From NCBI GenBank assembly GCA_025738555.1, contig JAOVFP010000005.1, forward strand, positions 3,720,001-3,784,000: a DNA stretch of 64,000 nt, read 5' to 3'. Shown in pieces: positions 35,218 through 47,339 of this stretch (positions within the stretch are counted from its first letter, which is position 1; each line of letters begins with the position of its first letter). The notes under the pieces are model-generated. The model was not told the origin of the DNA. It saw nothing but the letters and a program-made list of their open reading frames with translations, and searched no databases. A program made the translations under genes and the position numbers. Origin of the DNA: Cyathus striatus. Its lineage: Eukaryota; Basidiomycota; Agaricomycetes; Agaricales; Nidulariaceae.

Positions 35218-36678
35218 TCATCCCGATCCCGTCAAACTAGATAACCCGCCAGCACTACTAAGGAGGGCCTGGAAACGACATTAGACCAACGAAACTGACA
35301 TAGCATATTTACACACCTTCAGCGCCTGGAGCTCGTTATCATCTATGGGACAGGCGAAGCTGACTGTATTTTGAACTATGGGCGAAATTGTGACGAACAA
35401 AATCTTCAGACCGAGCTACATACGAATGGGTTGGGATCGATTCAAAATTGACATAGAAATCTACTCACCGTTATTTTATAGTTCACCGTAATATCGCTTT
35501 TGCTTGACCCGATGACACCACACTTAGTACCAATGTCAGCAAGGATTAATTTTTGGGGGTCAAGCGAGGTCTTGTAATCGATAGAGAACGGGAAAGTAAT
35601 GTTTTGCTCCGAATGAGAATGGAAAACGACGTCTGTTAAGTTTCCACCCCCAATGGCAGTGTCGTTTCCATCACTCGTAGGATAAAATATCTAAAAAGAA
35701 ATCTTGTGAGAGCTGTTCACGGAAGCGATAGATTATTCTAACCTCTGCCTTTATTTGCTTAAAGCTGACGGCAAAGTAGTTCGGATTATCGACTCTGTTA
35801 GTAGATTTATTAGCACGATGTTCGTTGGTCATACGTATGAATGTGCTCACGAAATATTAACACCAAGGTTAATAGTCAACCCGTCTGATTCAACAGTGAA
35901 CTGCGGGTGATTTAAGAAAAAAGTATACACACACTATGCAAACAACTTACTGGACTGCCATTTTGTGAAGCAGGCTGAACATTCCCAATTTCTATTCCCG
36001 GAGGGCGAACCCACTACATAATGTTTTAACATCGTACATGTGTTCATACACAAAGTATATGTACTCACCAGCGCCAAAGTAAGAACAATACATACGATCA
36101 ATAAAATCGCAGTCATAAGTGTGCAACAACAGAACCTTCCGATACAACGACCACGACCACCCTTCAGACCCATGATGATTAGTCTCATACGCAATAGATG
36201 GAAGCATTGAGTCTCACTCTAGTCCAAAGATTCCCTCTATGGTCATATCTATAAGCTTTTAAAGCGCTAACAGTTCTGGATTGAAGCTGGGTTAGTCTTA
36301 CATCAAGTAATAGGAATATACATTTACGAACTTTTCTTTGGAAATGCGAACCCCGCTGGGTCGAACCCTTCGTCCTCCGTACGGTTTGGAACCACACTCA
36401 CAGCTCCTACTGGTTTTCCTTTGTCAGGTAAGTCTTCTGAGATGGCTCTCTACGAGGAGGATAATTCGTAGTCGCTTGGGTATTGTCGTACTGGGGTCAT
36501 AATCGTTGTAATGACGAGGCTCGTCACTGTAAGGGGCATTGTTGTAGTCAACGCCGCCAGCATTGCGATTATACTCGTAAGGATTGTATTCAGGAGTTGT
36601 ATAGGAAGGATAAGCCTGCTGGTGGGGGTCGTAGCGAGAACCTGCCCCAGTGGTAGTGTATGGATCCCGGTATGCCAT
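35218..36678 (-). CDS. LEA2-domain membrane protein (late embryogenesis abundant group 2-like)
   Basis: Type II membrane protein. The cytosolic N-terminus is Tyr/Pro/Asn-rich (MAYRDPYTTTGAGSRYDPHQ, then PEYNPYEYNRNAGGVDYNNA). Exons with VVPNRTEDEGFDPAGFAF and SFKAYRYDHRGNLWTR follow. A Cys cluster and one transmembrane helix come next (GRFCCCTLMTAILLIVCIVL TLAL). The outside domain is a LEA2 beta-sandwich: WVRPPGIEIGNVQPASQNGS, LTINLGVNISVDNPNYFAVS, IKAEIFYPT, HSHSEQNITFPFSIDYKTSL and TKCGVIGSSKSDITVNYKIT. The NxxxDNPNYFAV strand is characteristic. After one more intron the end is ALLSSAGGLSSLTGSG. Basidiomycetes commonly encode such proteins; the function is not established. The Cys triplet may be palmitoylated (inference). 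Confidence 0.8.
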
Positions 36679-37109
36679 GATGAGTTATGAAACTGAATGG
36701 CAAAAGCGAGAGTTGAAATAGCTTATACAAGGTTAATGTTGCAAGAAAATCAAAAATCGAAAGAAGAGAAGGAAGGGAGGTAGGCTGCGCTGGTCTGCGT
36801 CACTGTAAGCTGACGGGCGCAAATAGCCTTTGTGTCAGAACTGTGACAGCAACGCTGCGGAATTGTGTAACAACACTGGAGCCGTGGCGCTGCAACCGCA
36901 CAGCTTCATAGCAGCCTGGCTCACTCGGCTATCATATTTGCCTTGAAAGTAAGTACTTGGTACAGTATCATACTTGTACAGTATCATACTTATACTCTTA
37001 CTTAGTCTTACAGAAACTACTTCCTAAACTCTAGAAATATGATAAATATGCCTTCAGAGCATGAGCCGATCGCAGAGCAAAAAGTAAGATACTTATACAA
37101 CATATATAC
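36679..37109. other. Intergenic region between the LEA2-like and HEI10-like genes, with a short direct repeat
   Basis: 431 bp upstream of the LEA2-like gene. A short direct repeat occurs around 36960-37000 (two copies of GTACAGTATCATACTT, 17 bp apart). No gene is supported. Confidence 0.4.
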
Positions 37110-38845
37110 TTAACCAAAAGTTCCATTTTTATCTCCAGAAGGGCTGAAAGGCACTCTCTGACTCCCTCCCGTAGGCATAGACATACTCGAAGGCACTCTT
37201 GGCTCTGCCATAGCAGCTCGAGCCTGCGTTCCAGATGAGGCGATCGGCGTAGTTGGTGGGACGAATCGCTGAGAAGCAGCATCTGACCAAGGCTGTCCAG
37301 AAGTACTTATATAATTATTATTTGTTTTACTTGAGCTGCGCAATAGCCCTGAAGCGTCTGAAGAACTAGGATTAGTGCGTGAACTCGTGGCGGCGAACCT
37401 AAAGGGATATTGTCAAGTTAATGACGAAGACATAGAAATATTGCTTGCGAATTGATCAATGCGTTGCTTTTCGGTTGGTGAATATGCTGCGGGGTTGGAG
37501 GTGGCCCCATAACTCTTTTGTTCTCGTTGTCTCGTTGCGCTTGAGTCTGTCTTAACAGTTGTGCCTGACCCGTACTACCTGCTTGAGTGGAATTGGGGAG
37601 AGCTGGCTTAAACTTAGATGAAGAATGTGTAAGCGGAGGCCGACCAGTTGTTTGATATAGAGGTTGAAGGGACCGGGTCACTTGCTGAGACATGGGCTGT
37701 AGTTGTAAGCTAGGTCCGGATTGATAGCTCACGGACGGTGGCTGTTGCTGAGGTGTTTCCGGAGGCTTGTATGCATATTGTCTGAGTACCGTTATTATTA
37801 TGAACTGAACGATATCAAAGCACTGACTGCACAAAGTAGCCGGAGGGGGGCCGTTGTTGTTGTGGCTGTCGGGCACTATTTTGACCATATGGAGACCTGG
37901 AATTTCCAGCAGATTCACTATGTTGATTAGCTGTCAAAAATTCGGGCGCTTGTTGATTTGGAAGGAGCGTAAGTCGATGCTGTCCCATTGGTGCGATGGC
38001 GCGACGCGGGCTGACTGACTGGTTTTCCGCATTATACCTTTCAAGGCGTCAAAACTAACTCTCGAGTAGACAACACAAACACTACGGGGGGATAACCATC
38101 TGCCGCTTTCCGTTAGAATTCATAGCATCTGAAGAGACCCGCTCGTTAGCACTGTGATAACGCTGGTTGATGTTCAGCCGACGCCGAAGCTCGTTGTTTT
38201 CATGTACCAATTCGTCGTTCATTCTGGCATATAGAATGATCAGAACTATGAATAGCCAACACCGAATAGTAGGACTTCTTCAATTCAAACACATCATGCT
38301 TGAGGCGTTCGACAGCAGAACGTAGCTGTTGATCTCGCTGTTTGAGTTTCCGGAGTTGTGCGGCCATGCTTTCCTGTTGCATCTATAGCAATACAGGTTA
38401 AATGAGGCACACGCAGTTAACCTTAAATTATGTATGTATACCTTGGCTGCAAAAGCAACCTCATCTAGCGCCAAAGGAACAGATCTGAACCAGGTTGCCA
38501 TCGGAGGATCCAGCTATGTAAGAAATCTGTCAGTCTCACGGAAGAAGAGCACACCGAGATCCACCTCTTTTTGAAGTGGAATAACTTGAATATCTCCCGC
38601 CCCGCATTGAGCACAAGTTTGATCAGGACCTAGAGGATAACACGGGGGCAAGAGATCAGCCAGGGCACCATGTTGAAGGGATTCGCGATGCACGAGAACG
38701 AACTGAGGTGTGCATTGCATATAACATGGCCACAGTTAGTAAGCCAGTAAGGTATGACAGGGCCCGAGTCCGAAAATAACAGGCGCTGGCATATATCACA
38801 GCAAACAAAGTCCCAAAAGTCAAATTCGCGGTCGCTATGTGACAT
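37110..38845 (-). CDS. ZIP3/HEI10-like RING protein with coiled coil
   Basis: RING proteins of this class are SUMO/ubiquitin E3 ligases that mark meiotic crossover sites. The start at 38845 gives MSHSDREFDFWDFVCCDICQ, LLFSDSGPVIPYWLTNCGH VICNAHL, then (after splicing) QTCAQCGAGDIQVIPLQKE. The Cys/His spacing (CDIC..CGHxxCxxH..CxxC) forms a RING. A coiled coil follows (ESMAAQLRKLKQRDQQLRSA VERLKHDVFELKKSY, then DELVHENNELRRRLN). The tail is long, disordered and rich in Gln/Ser/Pro (PQQQPPSVSYQSGPSLQLQP, SSSKTNNNYISTSGQPWSDA). N-terminal RING, coiled coil and Ser-rich tail is the HEI10/ZIP3 layout. Assignment to that group is likely but rests on architecture. Divergent from the JmjC gene. Confidence 0.7.
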
Positions 38846-39337
38846 TCCCGATATGTTTGGGCGCCGATAATGAGGCCAGTAGAGACGCCGAAGTTGTAGT
38901 AGACTGCTAGATGTGTTTCGAGGCGAGTTGAGCAGATATAGGATATAGCAGCTAGCTAGTAGAAGAAGAAGAGAGCAGAGCGCAGAGCGCAGTGAGAGGG
39001 AGATGGCAGCAATGGGGAAAGGTGTAGAGTAGTGATCGGTTGTCACGTCGAACAGGACCCACCAACACAGGCGGTAATCTATCCAGAACTGACAAAGTAC
39101 TGCCAAAATGTGTGACCCATCTTCCGTGCGCCTTTTATGGAACAATATACTGCCCAAATCCACACGGATTTCGTGCTTTTCATTATCAGAGCTCATCGCA
39201 GCCTCGAGGCTGTGACAATAGAAGCGAGGTAGTGGGAACGACCAGCGCTTGAGTGAATGCTGTAGAACAGGATATATGTAGATCGTGCACAATGTGGATC
39301 ATCGTCGTCTCGTCTCTCCTCTGCACCCCCCTAAGCA
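38846..39337. promoter_or_regulatory. Divergent promoter of the HEI10-like and JmjC genes
   Basis: 492-bp divergent region. It contains a purine-rich stretch with AGCAGAGCGCAGAGCGCAGT-type short repeats around 38975-38995. The HEI10-like reading frame stays open upstream to 39292 without homology, so the start at 38845 is preferred. Confidence 0.4.
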
Positions 39338-42300
39338 ATGCCCATCGAAGAGCGAAGACGGAAGATCATGTCTGAGAACGCTAACTGGGGCGCTTTTCCG
39401 CCTTCCGCGTCGCAGCGATCTCAAATCACTGATAGTCACCCCGCCTCTGTGACACGTGCCGAGACAGGCTCATCCTCCCTAATTTCCAACTACGATCAAC
39501 GTGCTCTCCAACTCAACAACTTCGCCCAGTCTGGCATGCACAAGACCCAACTCCATGATCACTATGCCCATGTACATATAACGACCCAAGGATGGTCCCT
39601 TGAAGACCTTCTCCGCAGGAGCCCCAATTTTCGTGAAGTACCCCGCGTTCCCCAATATAGCCACCGTCTAGCGGACACCATCAAGGAACACGAAGCAGCT
39701 GGAACGCCTTTAATCATCGAAAAATGGGAGAAACATCAAAACTGGGAAAAGGCATCATTCACCGTGGAGCATTTTGCGGAAAATACCGACAACAGTGAGC
39801 ACATAATATTCACTGCTTAATAGTCATTTTTTTAAAACAGCTCATTTAGTTATCACTGTTCGCAATGTTCATGATTGGACCGACAAGTCTATCCCCTTGA
39901 CCGAATTTATACACAAATCCAGAAACACTGTCCCATTCGCCTCTTCGAATGGTAACGTTACACCTGGCCATTGGAAGTAAGGTGACTTAATCCTTTGTTA
40001 TTAGAATCAGAGCGCCTGTACGGAAAAGATGCGACATGTCCTAATCGATGGAGAAAATGGCTGAAGGGGAACACGACTCTTCCTCCATCGCTGTCTCCAG
40101 AAGGACCCGAGGATCTTTTGAGATGCCGACCTAAGGATGTAAGCTGCTTCCTTTCAACTCATACAAGTCTTGTTGATCATTGGTTTTAGGAGTCTATCGA
40201 AACCCTCATGTGCTATCTAGGGATCGGGGATACGTTCACACCTTGCCATAAAGACCTATGCGCCTCTTCAGGTCATAATCTTATGGTCTACACAGAGAAG
40301 GATGGATCTTCGTACTGGTTCATGACTGAAAGCGCCAGTGCACCTGTGGCAGAGAATTATTTTAATTCTCTGAGGGAAGTTTTGGACCATGAAACGCACG
40401 TGATTACAGTGGAACAATTAGCCAAGGCACCTTTCAACATATATATCGCCGAACAGAAATTGGGTGACTTGGTCCTCGTTCCACCCAGGAGTTGTCATCA
40501 GGTTGTAAACGCTGGTGGGATTACCATAAAGGCTTCCTGGTCACGGATGACTTTTAAAGGTCTCGAAACTGCGCTTTATCACGAGCTTCCGCTGTACCGC
40601 AGGTCAGTATCGCCGATGCATGTGGGTAATATCACTCATTGTCATATTTCGTCAGGGTTTGTCGGCCAGAAACATACAGAGTAAAGGAAACGACATACCA
40701 TGCGCTTATCAAGCTGACTGAAGAACTCGAGCAAGCACTGACAAATCGTCGTCTTCAAGAGCGGGAGTCTACAACATCTACGGATACCGCTGATGCTCCC
40801 TTGGAGGGACCAAATCTTGATGAGAAAGGGTTTCGGAAACTTTTGGAGAACATCCGATGTTTAATTGACCTATATCGCTCCATTTTGATGGAAGACTTTC
40901 CTAATGACCCGGAAAGCTCATCGAGCGGGGCTACTTGCGATAAACAGTATTGCGATTTCTGCGGCGCAGACATTTTTCAGACGTATTTCATATGTCAGGC
41001 AAACTGTCATTCCCCAGCCGGAGATTGCATCATTTGCAGTGGATGTTATGTTGAAGGTCGTAGCTGCAAATGCGAAAATATGGAACCTGTGCAATGTCGC
41101 CCATTCTCTGAACTACTATATGTTCATGAACAAGCCGTTACTGCATATAATGCTGCCGTAAATCGGGGTGTATGCGCTGGGATGAAGACAATTAGAACTG
41201 GGTATGCTATCCGTACCGTTGAAGTTATCGTTAATGGTGTTGCTAACCGTTCATAACAGTCTTCCACCTGGAAGGCACCCACGGATATTCCAAGCTGCCA
41301 CTATTCTGCACGGCATGCGAAAGCAGCGAAGGGTAATCCTTAATCTTTACCTTTCATTGATTATTCTAACCGGATTACGATAGGAACGCGCCAGGGACAC
41401 CAGAGTTTGTAGTTATCCCAAGGGTGAACCGAAGCACACTGTTCCATCTCAGTCAGCTTTATTCTGCAAGAAATGCCATGCAGGGAAATGTTTCGCGCAT
41501 CTCCTCAGTGATCATCGAATCCATGCTGTACAGGCCTTATTACTTTCCAGTGGAAACGATGAATTCAAGGCATATCATGAGTCGCACCGGAAAGGCAAAG
41601 AACAGTTTGATGAGGCTGTTGAGCACATTTCGAACTGTCAGAAGAAGGGAGCGAAGCCCAATGACGGCAACATTCTGCTGGCTCGCAACGCGTTGACTTT
41701 TGGAACGTGCAAACCTATATATCCAACCCATTTAAAGCCAGGGTGGTACGACATGAGAACGCTTATAATCAATGTACGTCCTTAGAAATTCGATGTATCG
41801 CGTCTTACTTACTTTACTACTACAGTATACACCAATCGTAGAAGATGGTTCGCATAATTCTTCATCTCTATCCGTGGCATCAGCTTCTTCCCGGGATATA
41901 TCACCAGTTCGCAACGAACCTTCTCGCAAATTTCCCCACGTCAATAACTTAGCATACGTTTCGATTCCTCCTGCGCCTTACCTTATACCTCGTCAACAGA
42001 ATCAACATGTAACTACAGGAAACGCTGCGCTTAATTCGACACCATCTGAAACCCATGTCAAACCAAAACGACGAAAATCAGCCTCCGGCTCTCGACATGC
42101 TGTTCACTTTCCACCTTCCAATCCCCCTGAAACTGTTATTGTTGCTAGAGATGTAGCAACAAGCCCAAATCCTACAGAGATGCAACATTCTGAAACATCG
42201 GTTTCTCCCCCCTCAAGAAAACGGAAACGGCAGGAGCCAATTCCCGCAGCAAAGGTCGACACTGTAATCGTTCCTCAGAGACATAAATCTCTAGAGGAAG

Positions 42301-44713
42301 CTTTAAATGGTGCTGGATCGATCAATGGTCGACTTCCAACCGAATCGGACGAAGATGTCATCAGTAGATTGAAAGGTTCCAGAACACAATCTAGCTTGCA
42401 CTTGGGTGCGAAGAAGCGACTGCCAAAATCGTTCAAGTTATCCAAGTTAAAGGGTAGTACTTCTGCTCGAAGTAATGAGGTAGCGAAGGAGGATGACGCC
42501 ATAGAAGGAATCTCAAACGACGAGCATGCACCGGTGAACAAAATCTCGTCATTCCGACGCAATCTTTCTGGAAGAAAAGGTTCATCTAAAGCTCCTGCCC
42601 CGAGAACCAGACAAGTTGTGACATCCCATATCGACATAGCGGATGCCCGGCCCAATGGAAAACGCAATTCTGTAGGACATGGAGAATTTACACAGCATTT
42701 AACGGAAGATATGGCGCAGATTAGAATCGAATCGTCGCATAACGATGAAGCAGAAGACCCTGTTGATTTAGTGATGGATCTATCACCTAGTCATTCTGAC
42801 TTTGTTGAAGGAGATTCATCGATGGCCTTCATTCCAAACCCGGCGCATGTGCCCACCCGTTTAAGAAGACAGCCACACTTCCCAATTATTGATCAACACC
42901 GTGAATATGATGCTACTGAGCAGCCAACTTCGCATGGGACAGGAAATTTGAACTCTGAGCAACAGAACGGGCCTAAAGATCCACCACAACGACGGCCAGA
43001 AGAACAACCTGTGCCTCAAATGAACACACCCGAGAACCTTCCGGGAAGCTCACAAGTCAACAATGATTCGATGCTTCATATAACTCCGAGTCAGTTATTG
43101 GAAATTACAAAATCCATCACTCAGCAGACCATGGAGGAAGTAACCCAAACAGTACGTACCATGGATATTCTAGGTAGACTTGAATTATTTATTTTCAAAA
43201 GTTATTTCGCGCGCTTGGGGCTTCAAACACTGCTGGAGGTCAAGTTGCTAGAGAAGTGCCACCCCAAGCTCCTGTAAGCACGATATTATCTTGTTTCATC
43301 TCTACAAAAACACTGAAGTATGTGTAGACGACGCTTGGAGTAGAACCTGGGTCTGGGCATGCAGTAGCTTCTCCCGCGCAATCTCCTACACAATCTCCTG
43401 ATCTCAAGACAACAATTAAGATAGCACTGCTGGAGATCGTGAGCGAACTGTCTGGGGTACGTGTGCATATATTGTCATTATTCACTCGCCCCTAATTCTT
43501 TTACAATACATTGTTTAGTTCGGAGGTGTTGCTCCTTCTAACCACATGCCCACATATCCATCTGCTACACCCAATGAAGAAAATTTTGCACGTTCACGTG
43601 GGACGTTCTATTCCCATACGCAGATGCACGGTAAGTATCCATATATATTTTTAGTCCGTAGACTAGTTCTCATTGCATCTCAGGACAACGGGATGATATT
43701 GCTCCTTATCAACGATATGATCCACATCCACCCTCTGCGTCAATGGCCTTGCGTGCAGATGAAAGGGGAGAAGTCAACAGATATCATCATAATGATGCAT
43801 ATAATCACAGACCGCATACCACCCCAAGGAATGGCTATTCCGGCAACAAGCCTTCCTACTACACACAACGCCCTTATAACCGACCTGGACGTTCTACCTT
43901 CAACGTACAGCAGAGCAGATATGCCAGCGGTGGCGGTAAGCTTCAGCGCCTCCAATGGGACCGACAGGATGAACGTCCCAGCAGCCCAAACAAAGGAACA
44001 TCCTCTCGTTATCAACCATATGATACTCAGTATGATAACAGGCGGATTACACGCTCGAGTACGAGACGACTGGAGGCTCGCATTGATCACTCGCCTGACT
44101 CCATTCGTGAGTCAAGATACGATCACGATTACGCAGGTTCACGCTCGCCCTCATCATCCGAAAGTATGCATGAAAAAAGTGCTCCTGAAGGCAGGATTAC
44201 GCGTTCCGCTGCGGCTGCTGCTACAAGCCATACTACGGCGACTCGTGAGCAGCGAGAAAGGTCGAGGGCTCGCACGCCTCCTGGGGAACCGCCTCTACCT
44301 CCTCAACCTAACAGAACTGCAAACGATGAAGACAGGCAGAACAGCCGTAAGGTGTCCAGTAACGATAGACAGAACAATCGTAAAGCATCTGCCGATGAGA
44401 GGCAGACCAATCGTAAGGCATCTAACGATGAGAGGCAGAACAATCGTAAGGCACCCATGGAAGGTGAGTTGGTTATGGCGCCGGGTTTAAAGCTGTGCTA
44501 ACTTCCATCTAATACTTAGTTCGAGATCCCCAGGATTGGGAAGAGGAGTATGATCAGGATGCCCGTACCTACGAAATACGCTCAAACGAGCCAGCCAACA
44601 ATGAGAAGTCTCGATCCAAACGCGCGCTTCAAGGCAAGTAATTATAAATCTGAAAATGCTCTCAGTGTCTCATAGAATCTATAGAGGAACTACAACGGAA
44701 CCCCTGGAAGTGA
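39338..44713 (+). CDS. Large JmjC-domain protein with a Cys-rich module and a long disordered tail
   Basis: Probable Fe(II)/2-oxoglutarate-dependent histone demethylase. From MPIEERRRKIMSENANWGAF come GTPLIIEKWEKHQNW, RWRKWLKGNTTLPPSLSP, and ESIETLMCYLGIGDTFTPCH. The JmjC core shows HKDLCASSGHNLMVY (the HxD metal ligands) and NIYIAEQKLGDLVLVPPRSC HQVVNAGG (distal His). A Cys/His-rich module follows (YCDFCGADIFQTYFICQANC HSPAGDCIICSGCYVEGRSC), then a second one (FICKKCHAGKCFAHLLSDHR). A single about 1.5-kb exon (41825-about 43150) encodes a Ser/Pro/Arg/Lys-rich tail. The last exons are Tyr/Arg-rich, with four copies of an RQ-NxRKA-S repeat near 44,330-44,460. The end is either 44641, if the last exon reads straight to TAA, or 44713, if the GC-AG intron 44634-44684 is spliced. 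Target residue unknown. Confidence 0.82.
44327..44456 (+). repeat. Coding tandem repeat of about 33 bp (11 residues) in the JmjC tail
   Basis: Four imperfect units with the pattern RQN(S/N)RK(V/A)S(S/A)(N/D)(D/E) are encoded back to back. At DNA level GATGAGAGGCAGAACAATCG recurs with few changes. Such low-complexity Arg/Gln/Asn repeats vary in copy number between strains. Confidence 0.7.
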
Positions 44714-45135
44714 TTTTTTATACCCATCCTATGTTTTATACTTATATAGCAGAACGGTTGAACTTGTAAAATACTTTTTCATGAATACACGCATGTCAAT
44801 ATGCATTCCACGTATCATTTGAGGTAATTTAGGAGCGTAACGGATTGCCAAAGAAACAAAAGTTAAGAAGAAAAATTAAGAATGAAAGTTCAGTTAATAA
44901 AAGGGTATAGTATTGGATGAGGTCATAAAAAGAATGATTGATAGTGATGGGCTATTGTGTAAGAGCGGGATAGAGCTAAAGGTCGTGACAAATCTTTAGA
45001 AAAGTGACAGCAATGCAAGAGGGGGAATACTGTATGCAGGAGAGGAGAGAGGTATAAGGGACATAGAAATGCGTGAATGCGACGAAGACCCAAGATGGAA
45101 GAAGGAACAGAAAGGTGGAAAGAGGAACAAGGCTT
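44714..45135. other. Convergent 3' intergenic region (JmjC and casein kinase I)
   Basis: AT-rich 422-bp region between converging genes, holding their 3' untranslated regions. No gene or clear motif. Confidence 0.45.
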
Positions 45136-47122
45136 CTAGCATCGACACGTGAACAATCGAATGAAAAAGTTGGGTTTTGGAGGTGCGTCTTCTATATCTT
45201 GACCATGGGACTGACCCGCCGCGCGGACATCGCTGATAGCCGGAGGGGCAGCGCCTACACTTGGTACCATCGGGGAAGCTCTTCCGTACTGCTGACTAGC
45301 TTGCTGCGCATATCCTTCCTCTGTCTCTCTTGCATATTCATAAGCCCCACCTGAAGGGTTTGCATAAGGATGCTGCTGCTGAGACGCGCGAAGCTGCGTG
45401 CCAACAGGAACATTCACTTGTGCAACGGCAGAATGAACGGTAAGTTGACCGTTGGCGGGGCCTCCGCCCGGCATAAGTGCAGCAGGAATCTTACGTTGTT
45501 TAGACCCATGGCGCACCAGCGCGGGTGAGGGGGGGACAACATTGCCGGCTTGCGGCTGGGCTTGCGAGCGTCGGCGTTCGTCGCGTCGATCGGCTCGGCG
45601 GTCGGGCGGTGCACCGGCACTTTGTATTTGCTGTATCATATGGCTCTGGCCCTATATAAGACCACGTTGTCAGATAACGCTAAACATGAGGCTGGTCGAA
45701 AAAGCTATACCATAGATGCTTCCCAACCTTTGCCACCTGCCCGCAGAAATATTTGTTGAGAATGATCACTTAAAATCATGTGAGAGCACACAGACACACC
45801 ATTTAACAAGTTCCAATCGAATACGCCATCGTCAATGTCGCCGTTGTTCTTCATCACCTTTGTGAAGAGCTCACGAAGGAAATCATAATCAGGTGTCTCC
45901 TCAAAGCCCAACTTACGGACGTAATTCAAGTAGATCCCGAATTCCTCTGAGTAAAGTTAGAGAAAGACGGCAGCACAAAGAAAGAAGAACGTACCGGGGA
46001 AACCCTCACAAAGCTCCTTGATGGGCGTTGTTTGTTTCTTCTCTCCAATCTTCTCATATTTCTGTTTGTTGGTGGCGGCCTTGAGACCTTGCCAAGGGAG
46101 ACTGCCGCGCAGGAAGTACATGAAAACATGGCCCAGTGCTTCTAGATCGTCTCTTCGGGATTGCTCTAAAGAATAAGGGATTGGCACGCTGTGCGGGTAG
46201 TGACAGAAAAGGTGTTTACCTCGTCCCAAGTGTGTGTTGATGCTCATGTAACGAGCAGTGCCACTCAAACTCTTTCGCTCGCGGTAAGGGATGTGCTGTT
46301 TTGTCTTTGGGTCACGGTACTGCTTGGCCATACCGAAATCGACGACATGGACGACTGTACAAAGTTGGGGGAGGGGAGGTAAGCGGGGATGAGGATAAAA
46401 GAAAGTAGGGCGGAAAGCGCACCATTGGCACCCTTTGTTCCAGGACGGCCAATAAGAAAGTTGTCAGGTTTGATATCACGGTAAATAAGGTTCTTTTCGT
46501 GAATAGTTTGTACTCGCGTTATCTGTTTACGTAGGATAGATGGATTTGAGGACATGAAAGAGGGAGGGAGGGGGGGAGGGGGGTGATGCTGCGTACCATC
46601 TGCTTAGCAGCCATGCAGACGGTCTTGATAGAGAACTTGCGACCGCACATGTCAAAGAGGTCTTCGAGACTGGGCCCGAGGAGGTCAATGACGAGGATGT
46701 TGTGGAGGCCCTCCTGGCCAAAGTGGTATATTTGGGGGATGCCAGCTGTTGGGCAGTTAGGCGAGATAGGGGTGGAGATGGAGGGGGAGGGGGATTGGAC
46801 ATACTGCATCCCGCCAAGATACGATAGGAGCGACACTCATCGCGCAGTTGGGGGGCCTCTGCCTTCCTGGGTTCCTGGTGGGATTGAGAGGGAGGAAGAG
46901 AGGGGAAAGAGGGTGGGACGTACAAACTTGATGGCGACGGTCTGTGAGTTGAGGAGGTTTGTTCCTGGAAAGATGGATATGTGAAGTGGAGGAGGGAGTG
47001 GGAGGAGAGAGGACAGCACCTTCGAAGATGACGCCGAAGGAGCCCTCGCCTATTTTCCTGCCAACGCGGTAGTGGATGCCAACGATATTCGCGGTGGAGG
47101 AGGGATGGGAGTGAGAGGCCAT
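45136..47122 (-). CDS. Casein kinase I, plasma-membrane type (YCK1/2-like)
   Basis: Ser/Thr kinase of the CK1 family. The start at 47122 gives [20 protein letters not shown], then the Gly loop [21 protein letters not shown] (catalytic Lys), [114 protein letters not shown] and [20 protein letters not shown]. The [20 protein letters not shown] block is specific to CK1. The long Gln/Ala-rich tail ends [11 protein letters not shown], resembling the C-terminal Cys motif of yeast Yck1/2, which is palmitoylated for plasma-membrane anchoring. Ten or so introns; several are unusually C-rich on the coding strand. Yck homologues act in glucose sensing, endocytosis and morphogenesis. Confidence 0.92.
46562..46583 (+). 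other. Potential G-quadruplex in a casein kinase intron
   Basis: The + strand reads GGGAGGGAGGGGGGGAGGGG GG, four or more runs of at least three G with single-base loops. It lies within an intron of the minus-strand kinase gene, so the transcript carries the C-rich strand. A second G-rich stretch is at about 46769-46797. Confidence 0.6.
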
Positions 47123-47339
47123 GGTGAAGGTTCGGGGATGAAAAAAGGAAAAGGAGAGACGGGGCTGTTAGGGCCGGGGGCCTATTAGTATTAGGTGGGA
47201 ATAATCAAAGTAGACTCAGAGCAGTACAGAGAATTGACTTGGTAGACTCTGAGTGGTACAGAGAATAGACTCAGAGCAGTACAATGACCCAGTCTAGCTA
47301 GTATGCACTACCATCTACCCTATCCCACAATCCATTCAT
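47123..47339. repeat. Short tandem repeat upstream of the casein kinase gene
   Basis: Between about 47211 and 47287 a unit of 24-30 bp containing AGACTCAGAGCAGTACAGAG occurs three times with variation (AGACTCTGAGTGGTACAGAG in the middle copy, AGACTCAGAGCAGTACAATG in the last). No gene is supported here. It lies between the kinase start and the monooxygenase 3' end. Confidence 0.7.

Noticed and set aside
38846..39292. Upstream extension of the HEI10-like frame
   Set aside because: The frame is open by chance; the extension shows no RING-family sequence and contains a Leu-rich stretch unlike the family, so the Met at 38845 is preferred.
43546..44490. 314-codon open frame on the + strand
   Set aside because: It overlaps the JmjC tail in another frame; the accepted frame (Arg/Tyr/Ser-rich, linked by good introns) joins to the rest of the gene.
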